From Chryseobacterium sp. GVT01B (GTDB lineage: Bacteria > Bacteroidota > Bacteroidia > Flavobacteriales > Weeksellaceae): a stretch of 64,000 nucleotides of DNA. Location of the stretch: NCBI RefSeq assembly GCF_019970045.1, contig NZ_JAHXYI010000009.1, forward strand, positions 62,001 through 126,000. The letters are read 5' to 3'. Position 1 is the stretch's first letter. Every line of letters starts with the position of its first letter. Of the stretch, positions 40,541 through 50,394 are shown piece by piece. Position numbers and translations under genes: made by a program. Below the pieces are notes generated by a model. It was not told the DNA's origin, searched no databases, and saw nothing but the letters and a program-made list of their open reading frames with translations.

Positions 40541-43366
40541 ATGAAAAGATTTCTACTCAGTCTGGTATTAATTTTTTTTACAATTAATACACTCTTTGCA
40601 CAAAGGGATAGTGAGCACTGGATTGCTCCTTACTTTGACAGTGTCGGAGGATATAACAATATGATATACCTTTCCACTGATTCAACCACTCCTTTTGATG
40701 TAACCATTTACAATAACAATGCTGTAGTTACTACAGTTACCATCAGTAAAGGTAGCCCACAAACCTACAAGGTTGCCAACAACCTTATTTCTACAGGCAC
40801 CACTACTGAAGCATTCAATGTGGGTAATAAAGGACTTTATTTAAAAGCAGCAAAACCTTTTTACTGCAGTTTAAGACTTGCCCAAAGTGTTCACGGGGAA
40901 GTAATCACCAGTAAAGGAAGAGCAGGAATTGGAAAAACATTTTTCGTTGCTGCCGCTCCCAATACCAATACCAGCAGTATTCAGAACTTTACAGCAGGGG
41001 TGCTTGCCACTGAAGATAATACCAATGTAACAGTATCATGGAACCCTACTGCCGGAGTAGTTTTCATCAATGGAAGCCCTACCGGAAATACTCAAACTTT
41101 TACATTACAGAAAGGACAGTCTTTCATTCTTGCAGGATCGGGATCCCAGTCTGGAAACAAGACGGGTTTTATTGGTGCAAAAATAGTTTCTGATAAGCCA
41201 GTAACTCTTACCAATGGAAGCTGTAATGCTAACTTTTCCGCCAGTACAACGGGAAGTGACCCGGTTTTGGATCAATCTGTACCGGTTGACAGACTTGGAA
41301 ATACCTTTGCAATGGTAAAAACAAGATCTACTGCTCCAAATTTAAATATGGAGGGCGGGCTTATTGTTGCTACTGAAGATAATACTGAAGTGTTTTTAAA
41401 TGGAGGAGGAACTTCCGTTGCTACACTTGCAGCAGGAGAATGGTATAGAATTAATGAAACCAGCTATGTGGCTCAAGGCACTTCAGGACATTCAAACATG
41501 TTCATTTCAACTACTAAAAATGTATACTTATATCAATTTATTGGAATATTATCAAGTGATGCAACCAATGGATTCAACTATATCCCACCATTAAACTGTT
41601 TCCTTCCAAGGAAAATTGATGAAATCGGGAAGATTAACGAAATGCCTCTTGGATCAGGAGGAGCCAGTACAACACCTGGCGACCTTGTGGTTAAATTAAA
41701 TATTTTAACAGAAACAGGAGCGACTGTAATGGTAAATGATACCCCAGTTGCAGCGACAGACGGACCATATCCAGTAACGGGAAATACGAACTGGGTAACA
41801 TATGGAATCACCGGAGTAAGCGGAAATATTAAAATTACTTCTACAAAGGCTGTAACAGCTGGTATCAACGGAGGATTCAGTTCTGCAGGATACGGAGGTT
41901 ACTTTGCAGGGTTCTCGTCAATCCCTGTAATTGCGAAAAAAACAGGAGAATGTGTACCGGGAATCATTCTTGAACTGGATGACGGATATGAAACATACCA
42001 ATGGTACCGCGACGGAGTTGTAATACCGGGTGCTACTTCTTATACATATACTCCTACACAATCAGGAAACTATACTGTAAAAGTAACGATGGGAACATGT
42101 CCTCCTGTGACAACTCCTATCTATAAAGTACAAACTTGTTTAAAAGAAACAACTCAAGCCCTTAATGCTTGTTCTACTAAAATTATTACCCCTACGTTTA
42201 CTTCGTCTACACAGACAGTGGTACCAACTACAGTAGTAATTTTAACTCCCCCTACAAAAGGAACAGCAGTGGTTAATCCAAACGGAACAATCACTTATAC
42301 TCCAAATCCTGGATATTTAGGACCCGATAAAATAGTTTATAAATTCTGTGGAAACTCAGTTGAGTTTACAGATTGTGAGCAGGTAACCCTAAACCTTACT
42401 GTAGTACCATTCATTGTAACGGATACTTCTATTAAGGCATGTTGGTATGATGTAGATCCTTATGCTTACTTTGATCTTACAAAAGCTAAGGTAACAGATT
42501 ATAATGCCGTTACTAAAAAATACTACCGTACACTGAATGACCTTACTGCAGGTATCAACGAAATCACTACGCCAGATAACTTCCCTTCAACAGGAGGATT
42601 TGTATACGTGAAAGTAACTACTGCTGAAGGATGTACGGCAAATGCAAAAATTGAATTGATTGTACTTCCAATCAAAAAATCTCCGATATTGGTAGATCAG
42701 TATATCTGTATGGATGCTAAAACCAATCTTGACGCAGGTTCAGGATATGACTCTTACCAATGGAGCACAGGTGCTACCACTTCAGGTATCAGAGATATAG
42801 GTGTTGGAGAATATACTGTAATACTTGGAAAGAACGGATGTTTCCTTACTCAGACAGTAAAAGTTAAAAAAGTTGAAGATCCGGTAATCCAAACAATTGA
42901 GATCAACAACAATACAGCAACAGTAATTGTAAGCGGGGGTAAAGCACCTTTCAAATATGCGGTTGACGGAACTGCCAACTGGCAGGATTCGAATGTCTTC
43001 ACAGGTTTAAGCAGAGGACAACATACATTCTATGTAAAAGATTTCTACAACTGTACTCCTACTTCCGTAGAAATTACAATCCCTAATCTATTGAATGCCA
43101 TTACACCTAATGGAGATAACGTAAATGATTACATAGATTACAGCGAACTTGCTTACAAAGAAAACCTAAGTTTTGTAGTATATGACAGATATGGAAATAT
43201 GGTATTTACCGGAAATAAATTCAACAACTACAGATGGGATGGAAAACACTTTGATAAGAAACTTGGAACAGGAACATACTGGTATCATATCAACTGGAAT
43301 GAATCCAACAAAGAAAAGACTCCAATAAAATACACAGGTTGGATTCTTGTTAAAAACAGAGAGTAA
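40541..43366 (+). CDS. Giant secreted adhesin-like protein 1 (IgGFc-binding-like N-domain, T9SS type B tail)
   Basis: A 941-residue surface protein. A signal peptide (1-20, ending LFAQ) is followed by RDSEHWIAPYFD and about 450 residues resembling the IgGFc-binding N-terminal domain, with repeated ATEDNTxV words (VLATEDNTNVTV, IVATEDNTEVFL) and LDQSVPVDRLGN. An Ig-like domain follows (YETYQWYRDGVVIPGATSY near 486), then a cadherin-like/Big domain (ITYTPNPGYLGPDKIVYKFC near 585), a further repeat, and a C-terminal gliding-motility-associated (CHU_C) domain, about 855-941: ITPNGDNVNDYIDY, YDRYGNMVF, GTGTYWYHINW. Type B T9SS cargo is secreted and attached outside the cell. Paralogs follow at 43788 and 46795; terminator at 43390. 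Confidence 0.88.
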   Translation: MKRFLLSLVLIFFTINTLFAQRDSEHWIAPYFDSVGGYNNMIYLSTDSTTPFDVTIYNNNAVVTTVTISKGSPQTYKVANNLISTGTTTEAFNVGNKGLYLKAAKPFYCSLRLAQSVHGEVITSKGRAGIGKTFFVAAAPNTNTSSIQNFTAGVLATEDNTNVTVSWNPTAGVVFINGSPTGNTQTFTLQKGQSFILAGSGSQSGNKTGFIGAKIVSDKPVTLTNGSCNANFSASTTGSDPVLDQSVPVDRLGNTFAMVKTRSTAPNLNMEGGLIVATEDNTEVFLNGGGTSVATLAAGEWYRINETSYVAQGTSGHSNMFISTTKNVYLYQFIGILSSDATNGFNYIPPLNCFLPRKIDEIGKINEMPLGSGGASTTPGDLVVKLNILTETGATVMVNDTPVAATDGPYPVTGNTNWVTYGITGVSGNIKITSTKAVTAGINGGFSSAGYGGYFAGFSSIPVIAKKTGECVPGIILELDDGYETYQWYRDGVVIPGATSYTYTPTQSGNYTVKVTMGTCPPVTTPIYKVQTCLKETTQALNACSTKIITPTFTSSTQTVVPTTVVILTPPTKGTAVVNPNGTITYTPNPGYLGPDKIVYKFCGNSVEFTDCEQVTLNLTVVPFIVTDTSIKACWYDVDPYAYFDLTKAKVTDYNAVTKKYYRTLNDLTAGINEITTPDNFPSTGGFVYVKVTTAEGCTANAKIELIVLPIKKSPILVDQYICMDAKTNLDAGSGYDSYQWSTGATTSGIRDIGVGEYTVILGKNGCFLTQTVKVKKVEDPVIQTIEINNNTATVIVSGGKAPFKYAVDGTANWQDSNVFTGLSRGQHTFYVKDFYNCTPTSVEITIPNLLNAITPNGDNVNDYIDYSELAYKENLSFVVYDRYGNMVFTGNKFNNYRWDGKHFDKKLGTGTYWYHINWNESNKEKTPIKYTGWILVKNRE

Positions 43367-43389
43367 TAATTAGTTAAAACCATATTGGT

Positions 43390-43419
43390 AAGCCACGATT
43401 TCATAATCGTGGCTTTTTT
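43390..43419 (+). terminator. Terminator after giant T9SS gene 1
   Basis: AAGCCACGATT and AATCGTGGCTT form an 11-base stem with a 4-base loop and T run. Confidence 0.9.
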
Positions 43420-43499
43420 ATTAATAATGCCCATTGCATCTACAGTAATGATCTTCTACTGAATGTTATAAAGATTTCGCTATCAGACTATAACAAATC

Positions 43500-43527
43500 A
43501 TCTCTTCAGCATTTTCAATGAAGAGAT
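43500..43527 (+). repeat. Inverted repeat upstream of giant T9SS gene 2
   Basis: ATCTCTTCA and TGAAGAGAT, perfect 9-base arms with a 10-base loop; no T run follows, so a terminator is unlikely. Confidence 0.6.
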
Positions 43528-43664
43528 AAAGAAATTGATGAAAAATATACAACCAATTGAGTTTTTATAATTAATTTTTCAATCAAAATCACATATAACA
43601 AACCTGTATGCAATAAAATAAACAATTAATTAAACAATTACTATAAATCAAGTATTTATTATAA

Positions 43665-43672
43665 TATATTTG
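43665..43672 (+). promoter_or_regulatory. -7 box for giant T9SS gene 2
   Basis: TATATTTG, exact consensus match. It lies 115 bases before the ATG at 43788, leaving a long leader. Confidence 0.45.
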
Positions 43673-43787
43673 CAATAAACCAATCACTAAAAAACACACA
43701 TATTGACTTAATTAAGCTCCCTCCGTTACTTACTGCAATTTTATCTGCCCACGAAAGAAAATTATTTATAAAAAAAACACTGAAAAT

Positions 43788-46682
43788 ATGTTAAAAACAT
43801 TATTATTTAAAAAACTGCAGACAATGGCTGCACTCCACCAAAAAACGTTTATTTTCCTACTCACCATACTCACCCTGAATACAGCCTATGCTCAAAGAGA
43901 TACAGATCACTGGTTTGCCCCAATGATGAAAAGAAATACAAATGCAACAGAACAGCAGGGATTATATTTTTCAACAGATTCTGTGACTCCTTTTCCCATA
44001 GAGATCTATAGCAACAATACCTTAATAGGAACAGTCACAGTCAGCAAGGGTAATCCACAGGTATTTAATGTTCCTTTTCAAAACATGATGACGACTTCTG
44101 AGGCAGATTTATTTAAACCTGTCAAAATGGGATTGTATACAAAAGGAACCAAACCTTATTTCGTAACGTTTAGATTTTCGTCGGTAAATCATGCAGAAAT
44201 ATTAACATCTAAGGGTAAGGCAGGAATAGGAAAAATCTTCTATGTTGCAACGGCTCCTATAACAGATGCGAACCCTAATGGTATAAATTTCACTACAGGA
44301 ATACTAGCTACAGAAGACAATACCACTATTACAGTCTCCGGATATTCGCCCAATGTAATATTTGCTAATAATATGACAGGTACCACAAATCCTACCATGA
44401 CTTTTACTCTTAATAAGGGACAATCATACATCATAGAAGGTGATGGGACTTTAGCTCAGAACCGTAAAGGTTTTATCGGTGCAAAAATTACCGCAGACAA
44501 ACCGGTTTCTGTTACCAATGGTAATTTCAACGGACAATTTACTCTTACTCCCAATTCTTTTTTGGGTTTCGGAACGGATATTATTATGGATCAATCTGTT
44601 CCGGTGGATAGACTAGGCAATGAATTCGTGCTAGTAAAAGGAAATGCCAATATTAGTGAACGAATGGAGGATGCGCTGATCATCGCAACAGAAGATAACA
44701 CACAGGTATTTATCAACAATGCCACCACTCCTGCAGTAACCCTTGATGAGGGACAAAGTTACAGAGTTAATGAGGTATCAAATACAAACTACATTAACCA
44801 GGGTAACAACCATTATAATATGTACATCAGAACGACTAAAAATGTTTATGTATATCAGCTGCTGGCAGGTGTTGCCAATGATATTCAGGCTGCCACAGGC
44901 GGATTCAATTATATTCCTCCCCTCAATTGTTTCTTACCCAGAAAAATTGATGAAATCGGAATGATTAATATCCTTCCTCCTTCTACCAATACTGTGAAAC
45001 TAAATATTCTAACAGAAACCGGGGCTACTATTATGGTTAACGGGAATCCCCCAGCTGCTGCCCAGGGTCCCTATCCGGTAAGCGGAACCAGTAACTGGGT
45101 TTCTTATTCGATTCCTAATATTACAGGAAATGTAACAGTGACTTCCAATAAAGCAGTAACCGCAGGAATTGCCGGCGGAAGCGGTGCTGTAGGATATGGC
45201 GGATATTTTGCCGGCTTTTCTTCCATTCCCGTTATTGCCAAGCAGACAGGTGATTGTATTCCCGGAATCATACTAGAAGTAGATGACAGTTTTGATACTT
45301 ATCAATGGTATAAAGAAAACGTTCCTGTTCCCGGAGCCAATACCAATACCTACACTCCCACCCAATCAGGAAATTATTCAGTAAGAATTACTATAGGATC
45401 ATGCCCTCCTGTTGAAACTCCGGTATACAAAGTATACACCTGTCTTACTAACACAACAGTAAATGAAACTATGTGTGATGGAGTGAAACAGATTATTCCT
45501 ACGTTTACCAATTCTACACAAACCGTAGTTCCGGCAACAGTAAAAATCATTACCCCTCCTACGAATGGTACAGCAACAATTGACCCAACTACCGGATTTA
45601 TAAGCTATTCCCCCAACTCTAATTATCAGGGACCAGAAACTATTGTTTATCAATTTTGCGGAAATAATCCTGATTTTACAGATTGTGAAAAAGTAACTTT
45701 GAATATAACAGTATCTGAAAAGCCTAAAGTAAATGATACCTCCATAAGAACCTGCTTCCTTGAATCCAATATTGCAACAGGATTATTTAATCTTACCAAT
45801 GCGAATGTAACAACAGCTACAAACATCACTAAAAAGTATTATCCTTCCCTTGCAGATGCTCATGCAGGAACCAATGAAATTTTAACGCCGGTCAATTACA
45901 TTGCTCCCAATGGAGTCGTTTATGTAAAGGTTATTAACGGAAATAGCTGTTATAATATTGCAATAATAACTCTGATTGTAATGCCTCCCGTAAAGTCTGA
46001 TATTCTCTCAGATAAAACCATCTGTATGGAAAGTAAAACCACTCTTGATGCAGGTCCGGGTTTTAAAAGCTATGAATGGAGCACTGGAGCTACAACTCAG
46101 ACCATTAAAGATGTTGGAGTGGGAACTTATTGGGTTAAACTTAAAACCGGAGAGTGTACTGTCACACAAACAGTGAAAGTTTATTCTTCAGAAAATCCGG
46201 TTATTTCAAATATTGATATCTCAAATAATACCATTACATTAAATGTGACCGGAGGTACACCTCCCTATAAATATTCTATTGACAATATTAACTGGCAGGA
46301 TTCTAATGTATTCACCAATGTTGCAAGAGGAAATGCAAGTGTATATGTAAAGGATGATAATAATTGTGACCCTGTAAAAGTAGATATTACCATTCCTAAT
46401 CTGATCAATGTGATTACTCCTAACGAAGACGGGATTAATGATGTTATAGATTACTCTTCACTGGCAGTGAAAAATAATCTGGTAATTAATATTTTTGACC
46501 GCTATGGAAATAAGATCTTTCAAGCAGATAAGACGAACGGATACAAATGGAACGGAACATTTGATGGAGGAAAGAGAGCTCCTACCGCAACATATTGGTA
46601 TCAGATTTCATGGAATGAGCCTAATAATAAGCAGACCATAGTGAAATTCACAGGCTGGATCCTGGTAAAAAACAGAGAATAA
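43788..46682 (+). CDS. Giant secreted adhesin-like protein 2 (paralog of the 40541 protein)
   Basis: A 964-residue paralog colinear with its neighbour. The hydrophobic signal core (FIFLLTILTLNTAYAQ) lies at about 20-36, unusually far in; an internal ATG at 43824 would give a normal-length signal peptide and may be the true start. Next come RDTDHWFAPMM, the IgGFc-binding-like region with ATEDNTTITV and ATEDNTQVFI, the Ig-like domain (FDTYQWYKENVPVPGAN), the cadherin-like domain, one FNLTNANVTT-type repeat, the PGFKSYEWSTGATT domain and the CHU_C tail (ITPNEDGINDVIDY, FDRYGNKIF, TATYWYQISW). Confidence 0.87.
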   Translation: MLKTLLFKKLQTMAALHQKTFIFLLTILTLNTAYAQRDTDHWFAPMMKRNTNATEQQGLYFSTDSVTPFPIEIYSNNTLIGTVTVSKGNPQVFNVPFQNMMTTSEADLFKPVKMGLYTKGTKPYFVTFRFSSVNHAEILTSKGKAGIGKIFYVATAPITDANPNGINFTTGILATEDNTTITVSGYSPNVIFANNMTGTTNPTMTFTLNKGQSYIIEGDGTLAQNRKGFIGAKITADKPVSVTNGNFNGQFTLTPNSFLGFGTDIIMDQSVPVDRLGNEFVLVKGNANISERMEDALIIATEDNTQVFINNATTPAVTLDEGQSYRVNEVSNTNYINQGNNHYNMYIRTTKNVYVYQLLAGVANDIQAATGGFNYIPPLNCFLPRKIDEIGMINILPPSTNTVKLNILTETGATIMVNGNPPAAAQGPYPVSGTSNWVSYSIPNITGNVTVTSNKAVTAGIAGGSGAVGYGGYFAGFSSIPVIAKQTGDCIPGIILEVDDSFDTYQWYKENVPVPGANTNTYTPTQSGNYSVRITIGSCPPVETPVYKVYTCLTNTTVNETMCDGVKQIIPTFTNSTQTVVPATVKIITPPTNGTATIDPTTGFISYSPNSNYQGPETIVYQFCGNNPDFTDCEKVTLNITVSEKPKVNDTSIRTCFLESNIATGLFNLTNANVTTATNITKKYYPSLADAHAGTNEILTPVNYIAPNGVVYVKVINGNSCYNIAIITLIVMPPVKSDILSDKTICMESKTTLDAGPGFKSYEWSTGATTQTIKDVGVGTYWVKLKTGECTVTQTVKVYSSENPVISNIDISNNTITLNVTGGTPPYKYSIDNINWQDSNVFTNVARGNASVYVKDDNNCDPVKVDITIPNLINVITPNEDGINDVIDYSSLAVKNNLVINIFDRYGNKIFQADKTNGYKWNGTFDGGKRAPTATYWYQISWNEPNNKQTIVKFTGWILVKNRE

Positions 46683-46703
46683 TAATGGATAAGTAAAATT
46701 TTC

Positions 46704-46733
46704 AAAACCACGATAACGAAATCGTGGTTTTTT
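46704..46733 (+). terminator. Terminator after giant T9SS gene 2
   Basis: AAACCACGAT and ATCGTGGTTT form a 10-base stem with a 6-base loop; its CCACGAT core is the same as in the terminator of gene 1. Confidence 0.9.
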
Positions 46734-46767
46734 ATTACATTTTCAAGCATTTAATACTTTTTATTGT

Positions 46768-46775
46768 TAAATTTG
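46768..46775 (+). promoter_or_regulatory. -7 box for giant T9SS gene 3
   Basis: TAAATTTG, exact consensus match, 19 bases before the ATG at 46795. Confidence 0.5.
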
Positions 46776-46794
46776 TGATAAATACTACTACTGA

Positions 46795-49700
46795 ATGAAG
46801 AAAATTCTATCTTTTTTATTTATATTTTATATTTTCACCTCTGCTTTTGCCCAATTGGACCGAGAGCATTGGTTTGCTCCGATGGTAGACAGGACTGGTG
46901 CACCCAATCCTTATCAGAAACTGTATTTATCCACCAGCAGAACAACTCCTTTTCCTGTAAATATTTACAACAATAATGTTCTGATCGGAACAGTGAATAT
47001 CAGTAAAAATAATCCACAAAAATTTGATGTATTAAGGAATTATATAATTACCACACAACAGACGGATTTATTTACCCCTACAACCAAAGGATTATATCTT
47101 AAAGCAGAATTCCCTTTTTATGCCAATTTAAGGTTTTCGGTATTCAATCATGCGGAAATCATTACTTCCAAAGGAATTCCTTCCACGGGAAAATCGTTTT
47201 ATGCAGCCTCCGCTCCTATCACTGTGAGCAACAATATTCTGAACTTCATGACCAGTGTACTGGCAACTGAAGATAACACAACCGTAACCATCTCCGGATA
47301 CACCCCTACGGTTCAATTTTCTAACGGAACTACCGGAGCAACCAATCCGACAATGACTTTCACTTTAAATAAAGGACAGTCTTATATCATTGACGGAATC
47401 GGGGATATAGCAGGAAACTCTGATGGTTTCATCGGCTCCAAAATTATTTCAGACAAGCCCATCAATGTCACTAATGGAAATTTTAACGGACAGTACGCAG
47501 GAAATTTCCCTTCCAGTTCTGATATTTTAATGGACCAGGCAGTTCCTGTCAATAGACTTGGAAATGAATTTGCCCTAGTAAAAGGTAACGGACCGATAGG
47601 TGCCAATATGGAAGGTGCTGTTGTTATTGCCACTGAAGACAACACTCAGATCTTTGTTAATAATGAAATACCTCCTGTAGCGACCATTAATGCCGGGAAA
47701 TATTTCGTTATTCCTGATTCAAAATATATCCTTCAGGGAAACGGACATTATAATTTATATTTAAAAACATCAAAAAATGCTTATGTCTACCAGATTTTAG
47801 CCGGAGATTCAAATTCGGGGAATGAAACGGCTACTGGAGGATTCAATTTCATTCCAGCTTTGAACTGTTACTTACCCAAACAGATTAATGAATTGGGACT
47901 TATCAATGAAAACTTTGTTCATTCCAATGGTAATCCCGGAGGTATTCTGAACATCCCGACAAAACTAAATCTTATAACTGAAAGAGGAGCTATTATTACA
48001 GTAAACGGAGCTAATCCACCTGCAATAACAGGTCCTTACAATATGACAGGAACCACTAACTGGGTTACATATGGAATTCCCAATGTGACGGGTACTATTA
48101 CAGTGGTTTCAAATAAGGCTATTATGGCTGGCATCACTGCCGGAAGTGATGCCGTAGGATACGGAGGTTTTTTCGCTGGTTTTCCTACGCAGCCTGTTAT
48201 TTTACAATCAGGTGTCGGCTGTATTCCTGGTATTGTTCTTACTGTGGATCCACTGATATATGACTCTTATCAATGGTACAGAAACGGAACGCTTGTTCCG
48301 GGAGCTACGGCCTCTTCGATAACCCCTACACTACCCGGATATTATACATGTTCTGTAACAATGGGAAGCTGCGCACCTTTAGTTACTGAAAAGTTTAAAG
48401 TTCTGAATTGTACAAAACTTACCAATGCTTCTTACAATGTTTGTACTTCACAGACCATAACACCTGCTTTCAGCAGCTCATCACAAACTCCTGTTCCCGG
48501 TACAGTAGCAATTACAACAGCACCTTCTTTGGGTACTGCAGTGATAAATCCTGTTACAGGAATCATTACTTATACTGTAAATACTCCCGGTACCTCAGGA
48601 ACAGATACATTCACTTATACATTCTGCGGAAATGATCCGGATTTCCCGGATTGTGAAACGATAACAGTTACCATCAACATTCAGGCTCTTACGGTAATGA
48701 ATACCACGTTATCTGCCTGTGATATAAACGGACAGGGAACATTCAATTTGACAACCGCCAATATCACCAACAACTCCCCTGTTACCATCACTTATTACCC
48801 TACTCTTACAGATGCTCAGAATGAAAATGCCGCAGCACTGATCACCAATACAACATCATATACAGCACCCAATGCAACTATCATATACGCTGTTGTCAAA
48901 AACAATATCGGATGTAAAAGTATTGCACAGATTACTTTATCTCTTTTCAATAAAGCGATCGTTCTGGATAACTACAATGGTATTTTCTGTGATGATAATC
49001 TGGATGGAACAGTTACTCTCATCCTTTCCAATATCACTCCTATTGTCCTTAATAATCCTAATTATTTTACCAATGTAAGATATTATGCAAATCTGGCAGA
49101 TGCTAATGCAGGAAACAACAATACTCTTCCTAACAGCTGGAGCTATACAGCAACAACTACAATTTACATCAGAGTAGATTCTCCTGACGGCTGTGCCTCT
49201 GTGATCAAGCCTTTACAGTTCAGTATCGGGGCTAAAATAACATTGATTACCAAAACCGTTACGGAAAGTGTTTGTGATGATGATCTGGACGGAATAAAAA
49301 GCGTGAACTTAGCTCAGTTTATTCCTCAGTTTACATTAGATCCCAATGTTACTTTCACTTTTCATGCAACCTTAGCGGATGCTCAGAATAATGTAAATAT
49401 TGTTTCATCACCGGTTAATATTACAACATCCCAAACATATTATATCCGTTTCGAAAAAAATGGAGTATGCCCGGAAGTAGGCACTCTTAAAATCAACATT
49501 AAAATTCCTAAAAAATCGGATGTATTACAAGATAAAGCTATTTGCCCTAAAACAACTACCACACTGGATGCAGGACCCGGTTTTGAAAGGTATTTGTGGA
49601 GCACCGGAGCTACCACTCCTTCCATCACCAATGTAGCTCCTGGAAGTTATTGGGTAGAACTCACTTTCAATGGCTGTGTTTACAAACAGTATGTAAATGT

Positions 49701-50193
49701 TACCGAACTGCCACTTCCTATGATTACATCTATTGAAATTGATGGAACAACGGTAAAAGTCGGAGTAAGTGGTGGTACACCTCCTTATGAATATTCTTTG
49801 GATGGTGTGGTGTGGCAGAGTTCCAATATTTTCTACAACGTACCAAGAGGTGCACACAATGTATTTGTAAGGGACTCTAAAATGTGTGAAGAAGTCAAAA
49901 AACCATTTGCCATTATTAACCTGATCAACACGATTACTCCGAATGGAGATGGCTATAACGAAGGAATAGATTATTCTGCTTTAATGGCCAATGATAATCT
50001 TGTATTCAGGGTCTTTGACCGATATGGCGCAGAAGTATTCAGAGGAACTCCGGAAAACAGATATACCTGGGACGGAAGAATAGGTGGAAGATACGTACCT
50101 ACAGCAACCTACTGGTATTTCATCACCTGGACAGAATACGGTTCATCCCTCACTGTAAAATACTCGAGCTGGCTGCTTGTAAAACATAGATAA
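46795..50193 (+). CDS. Giant secreted adhesin-like protein 3, expanded (third paralog)
   Basis: A 1132-residue protein with signal peptide (1-20, TSAFAQ), LDREHWFAPMVD and the IgGFc-binding-like domain (ATEDNTTVTI, ATEDNTQIFV), Ig-like and cadherin-like domains as in its two neighbours. It differs by carrying three consecutive copies of the roughly 90-residue FNLTTANIT-type domain (begins near 640, 725 and 820, the last two with CDDxLDG) where the others have one; the acidic CDDNLDG/CDDDLDG words look like calcium-binding loops. The PGFERYLWSTGATT domain and CHU_C tail (ITPNGDGYNEGIDY, FDRYGAEVF, TATYWYFITW) complete it. Likely a surface adhesin or matrix protein; ligand unknown. Confidence 0.87.
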   Translation: MKKILSFLFIFYIFTSAFAQLDREHWFAPMVDRTGAPNPYQKLYLSTSRTTPFPVNIYNNNVLIGTVNISKNNPQKFDVLRNYIITTQQTDLFTPTTKGLYLKAEFPFYANLRFSVFNHAEIITSKGIPSTGKSFYAASAPITVSNNILNFMTSVLATEDNTTVTISGYTPTVQFSNGTTGATNPTMTFTLNKGQSYIIDGIGDIAGNSDGFIGSKIISDKPINVTNGNFNGQYAGNFPSSSDILMDQAVPVNRLGNEFALVKGNGPIGANMEGAVVIATEDNTQIFVNNEIPPVATINAGKYFVIPDSKYILQGNGHYNLYLKTSKNAYVYQILAGDSNSGNETATGGFNFIPALNCYLPKQINELGLINENFVHSNGNPGGILNIPTKLNLITERGAIITVNGANPPAITGPYNMTGTTNWVTYGIPNVTGTITVVSNKAIMAGITAGSDAVGYGGFFAGFPTQPVILQSGVGCIPGIVLTVDPLIYDSYQWYRNGTLVPGATASSITPTLPGYYTCSVTMGSCAPLVTEKFKVLNCTKLTNASYNVCTSQTITPAFSSSSQTPVPGTVAITTAPSLGTAVINPVTGIITYTVNTPGTSGTDTFTYTFCGNDPDFPDCETITVTINIQALTVMNTTLSACDINGQGTFNLTTANITNNSPVTITYYPTLTDAQNENAAALITNTTSYTAPNATIIYAVVKNNIGCKSIAQITLSLFNKAIVLDNYNGIFCDDNLDGTVTLILSNITPIVLNNPNYFTNVRYYANLADANAGNNNTLPNSWSYTATTTIYIRVDSPDGCASVIKPLQFSIGAKITLITKTVTESVCDDDLDGIKSVNLAQFIPQFTLDPNVTFTFHATLADAQNNVNIVSSPVNITTSQTYYIRFEKNGVCPEVGTLKINIKIPKKSDVLQDKAICPKTTTTLDAGPGFERYLWSTGATTPSITNVAPGSYWVELTFNGCVYKQYVNVTELPLPMITSIEIDGTTVKVGVSGGTPPYEYSLDGVVWQSSNIFYNVPRGAHNVFVRDSKMCEEVKKPFAIINLINTITPNGDGYNEGIDYSALMANDNLVFRVFDRYGAEVFRGTPENRYTWDGRIGGRYVPTATYWYFITWTEYGSSLTVKYSSWLLVKHR

Positions 50194-50194
50194 A

Positions 50195-50251
50195 AAAGAA
50201 GCCGCAAGAAGGCACCGCTGAAAATTCAGTATTCTTTCTTCCGGCTTCTTT
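50195..50251 (+). terminator. Long hairpin terminator after giant T9SS gene 3
   Basis: AAAGAAGCCG (50195-50204) pairs with CGGCTTCTTT (50242-50251), enclosing a second small hairpin (CTGAAAATTCAG). The T run after the stem is short. Confidence 0.7.
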
Positions 50252-50311
50252 ACTTATATACACTCTTTTTTAAGGGAATTGCAGATTTCTAACAGTCCTT
50301 AACAGTTTAAT

Positions 50312-50335
50312 GTTAAAGTTTAATATAACTTTAAC
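50312..50335 (+). repeat. Perfect inverted repeat upstream of the gene at 50395
   Basis: GTTAAAGTT and AACTTTAAC, 9-base arms with a 6-base centre (TAATAT), 43 bases upstream of the -7 box. Dyad symmetry of this length suggests a regulator-binding site. Confidence 0.6.
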
Positions 50336-50378
50336 CACTATTCTTTATCTAACTAGGGAAAATTGCTTTATTTCTATG

Positions 50379-50386
50379 TAATTTTG
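50379..50386 (+). promoter_or_regulatory. -7 box for the gene at 50395
   Basis: TAATTTTG, exact consensus match; the ATG follows eight bases later. Confidence 0.45.
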
Positions 50387-50394
50387 CGCATTAT

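Larger units (their letters stand above)
43367..43787 (+). other. 421-base spacer between giant T9SS genes 1 and 2
   Basis: Contains the terminator at 43390-43419, an inverted repeat with 9-base arms ATCTCTTCA/TGAAGAGAT (43500-43527) and a -7 box TATATTTG at 43665-43672. The rest is AT-rich with no gene seen on either strand. Confidence 0.5.
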
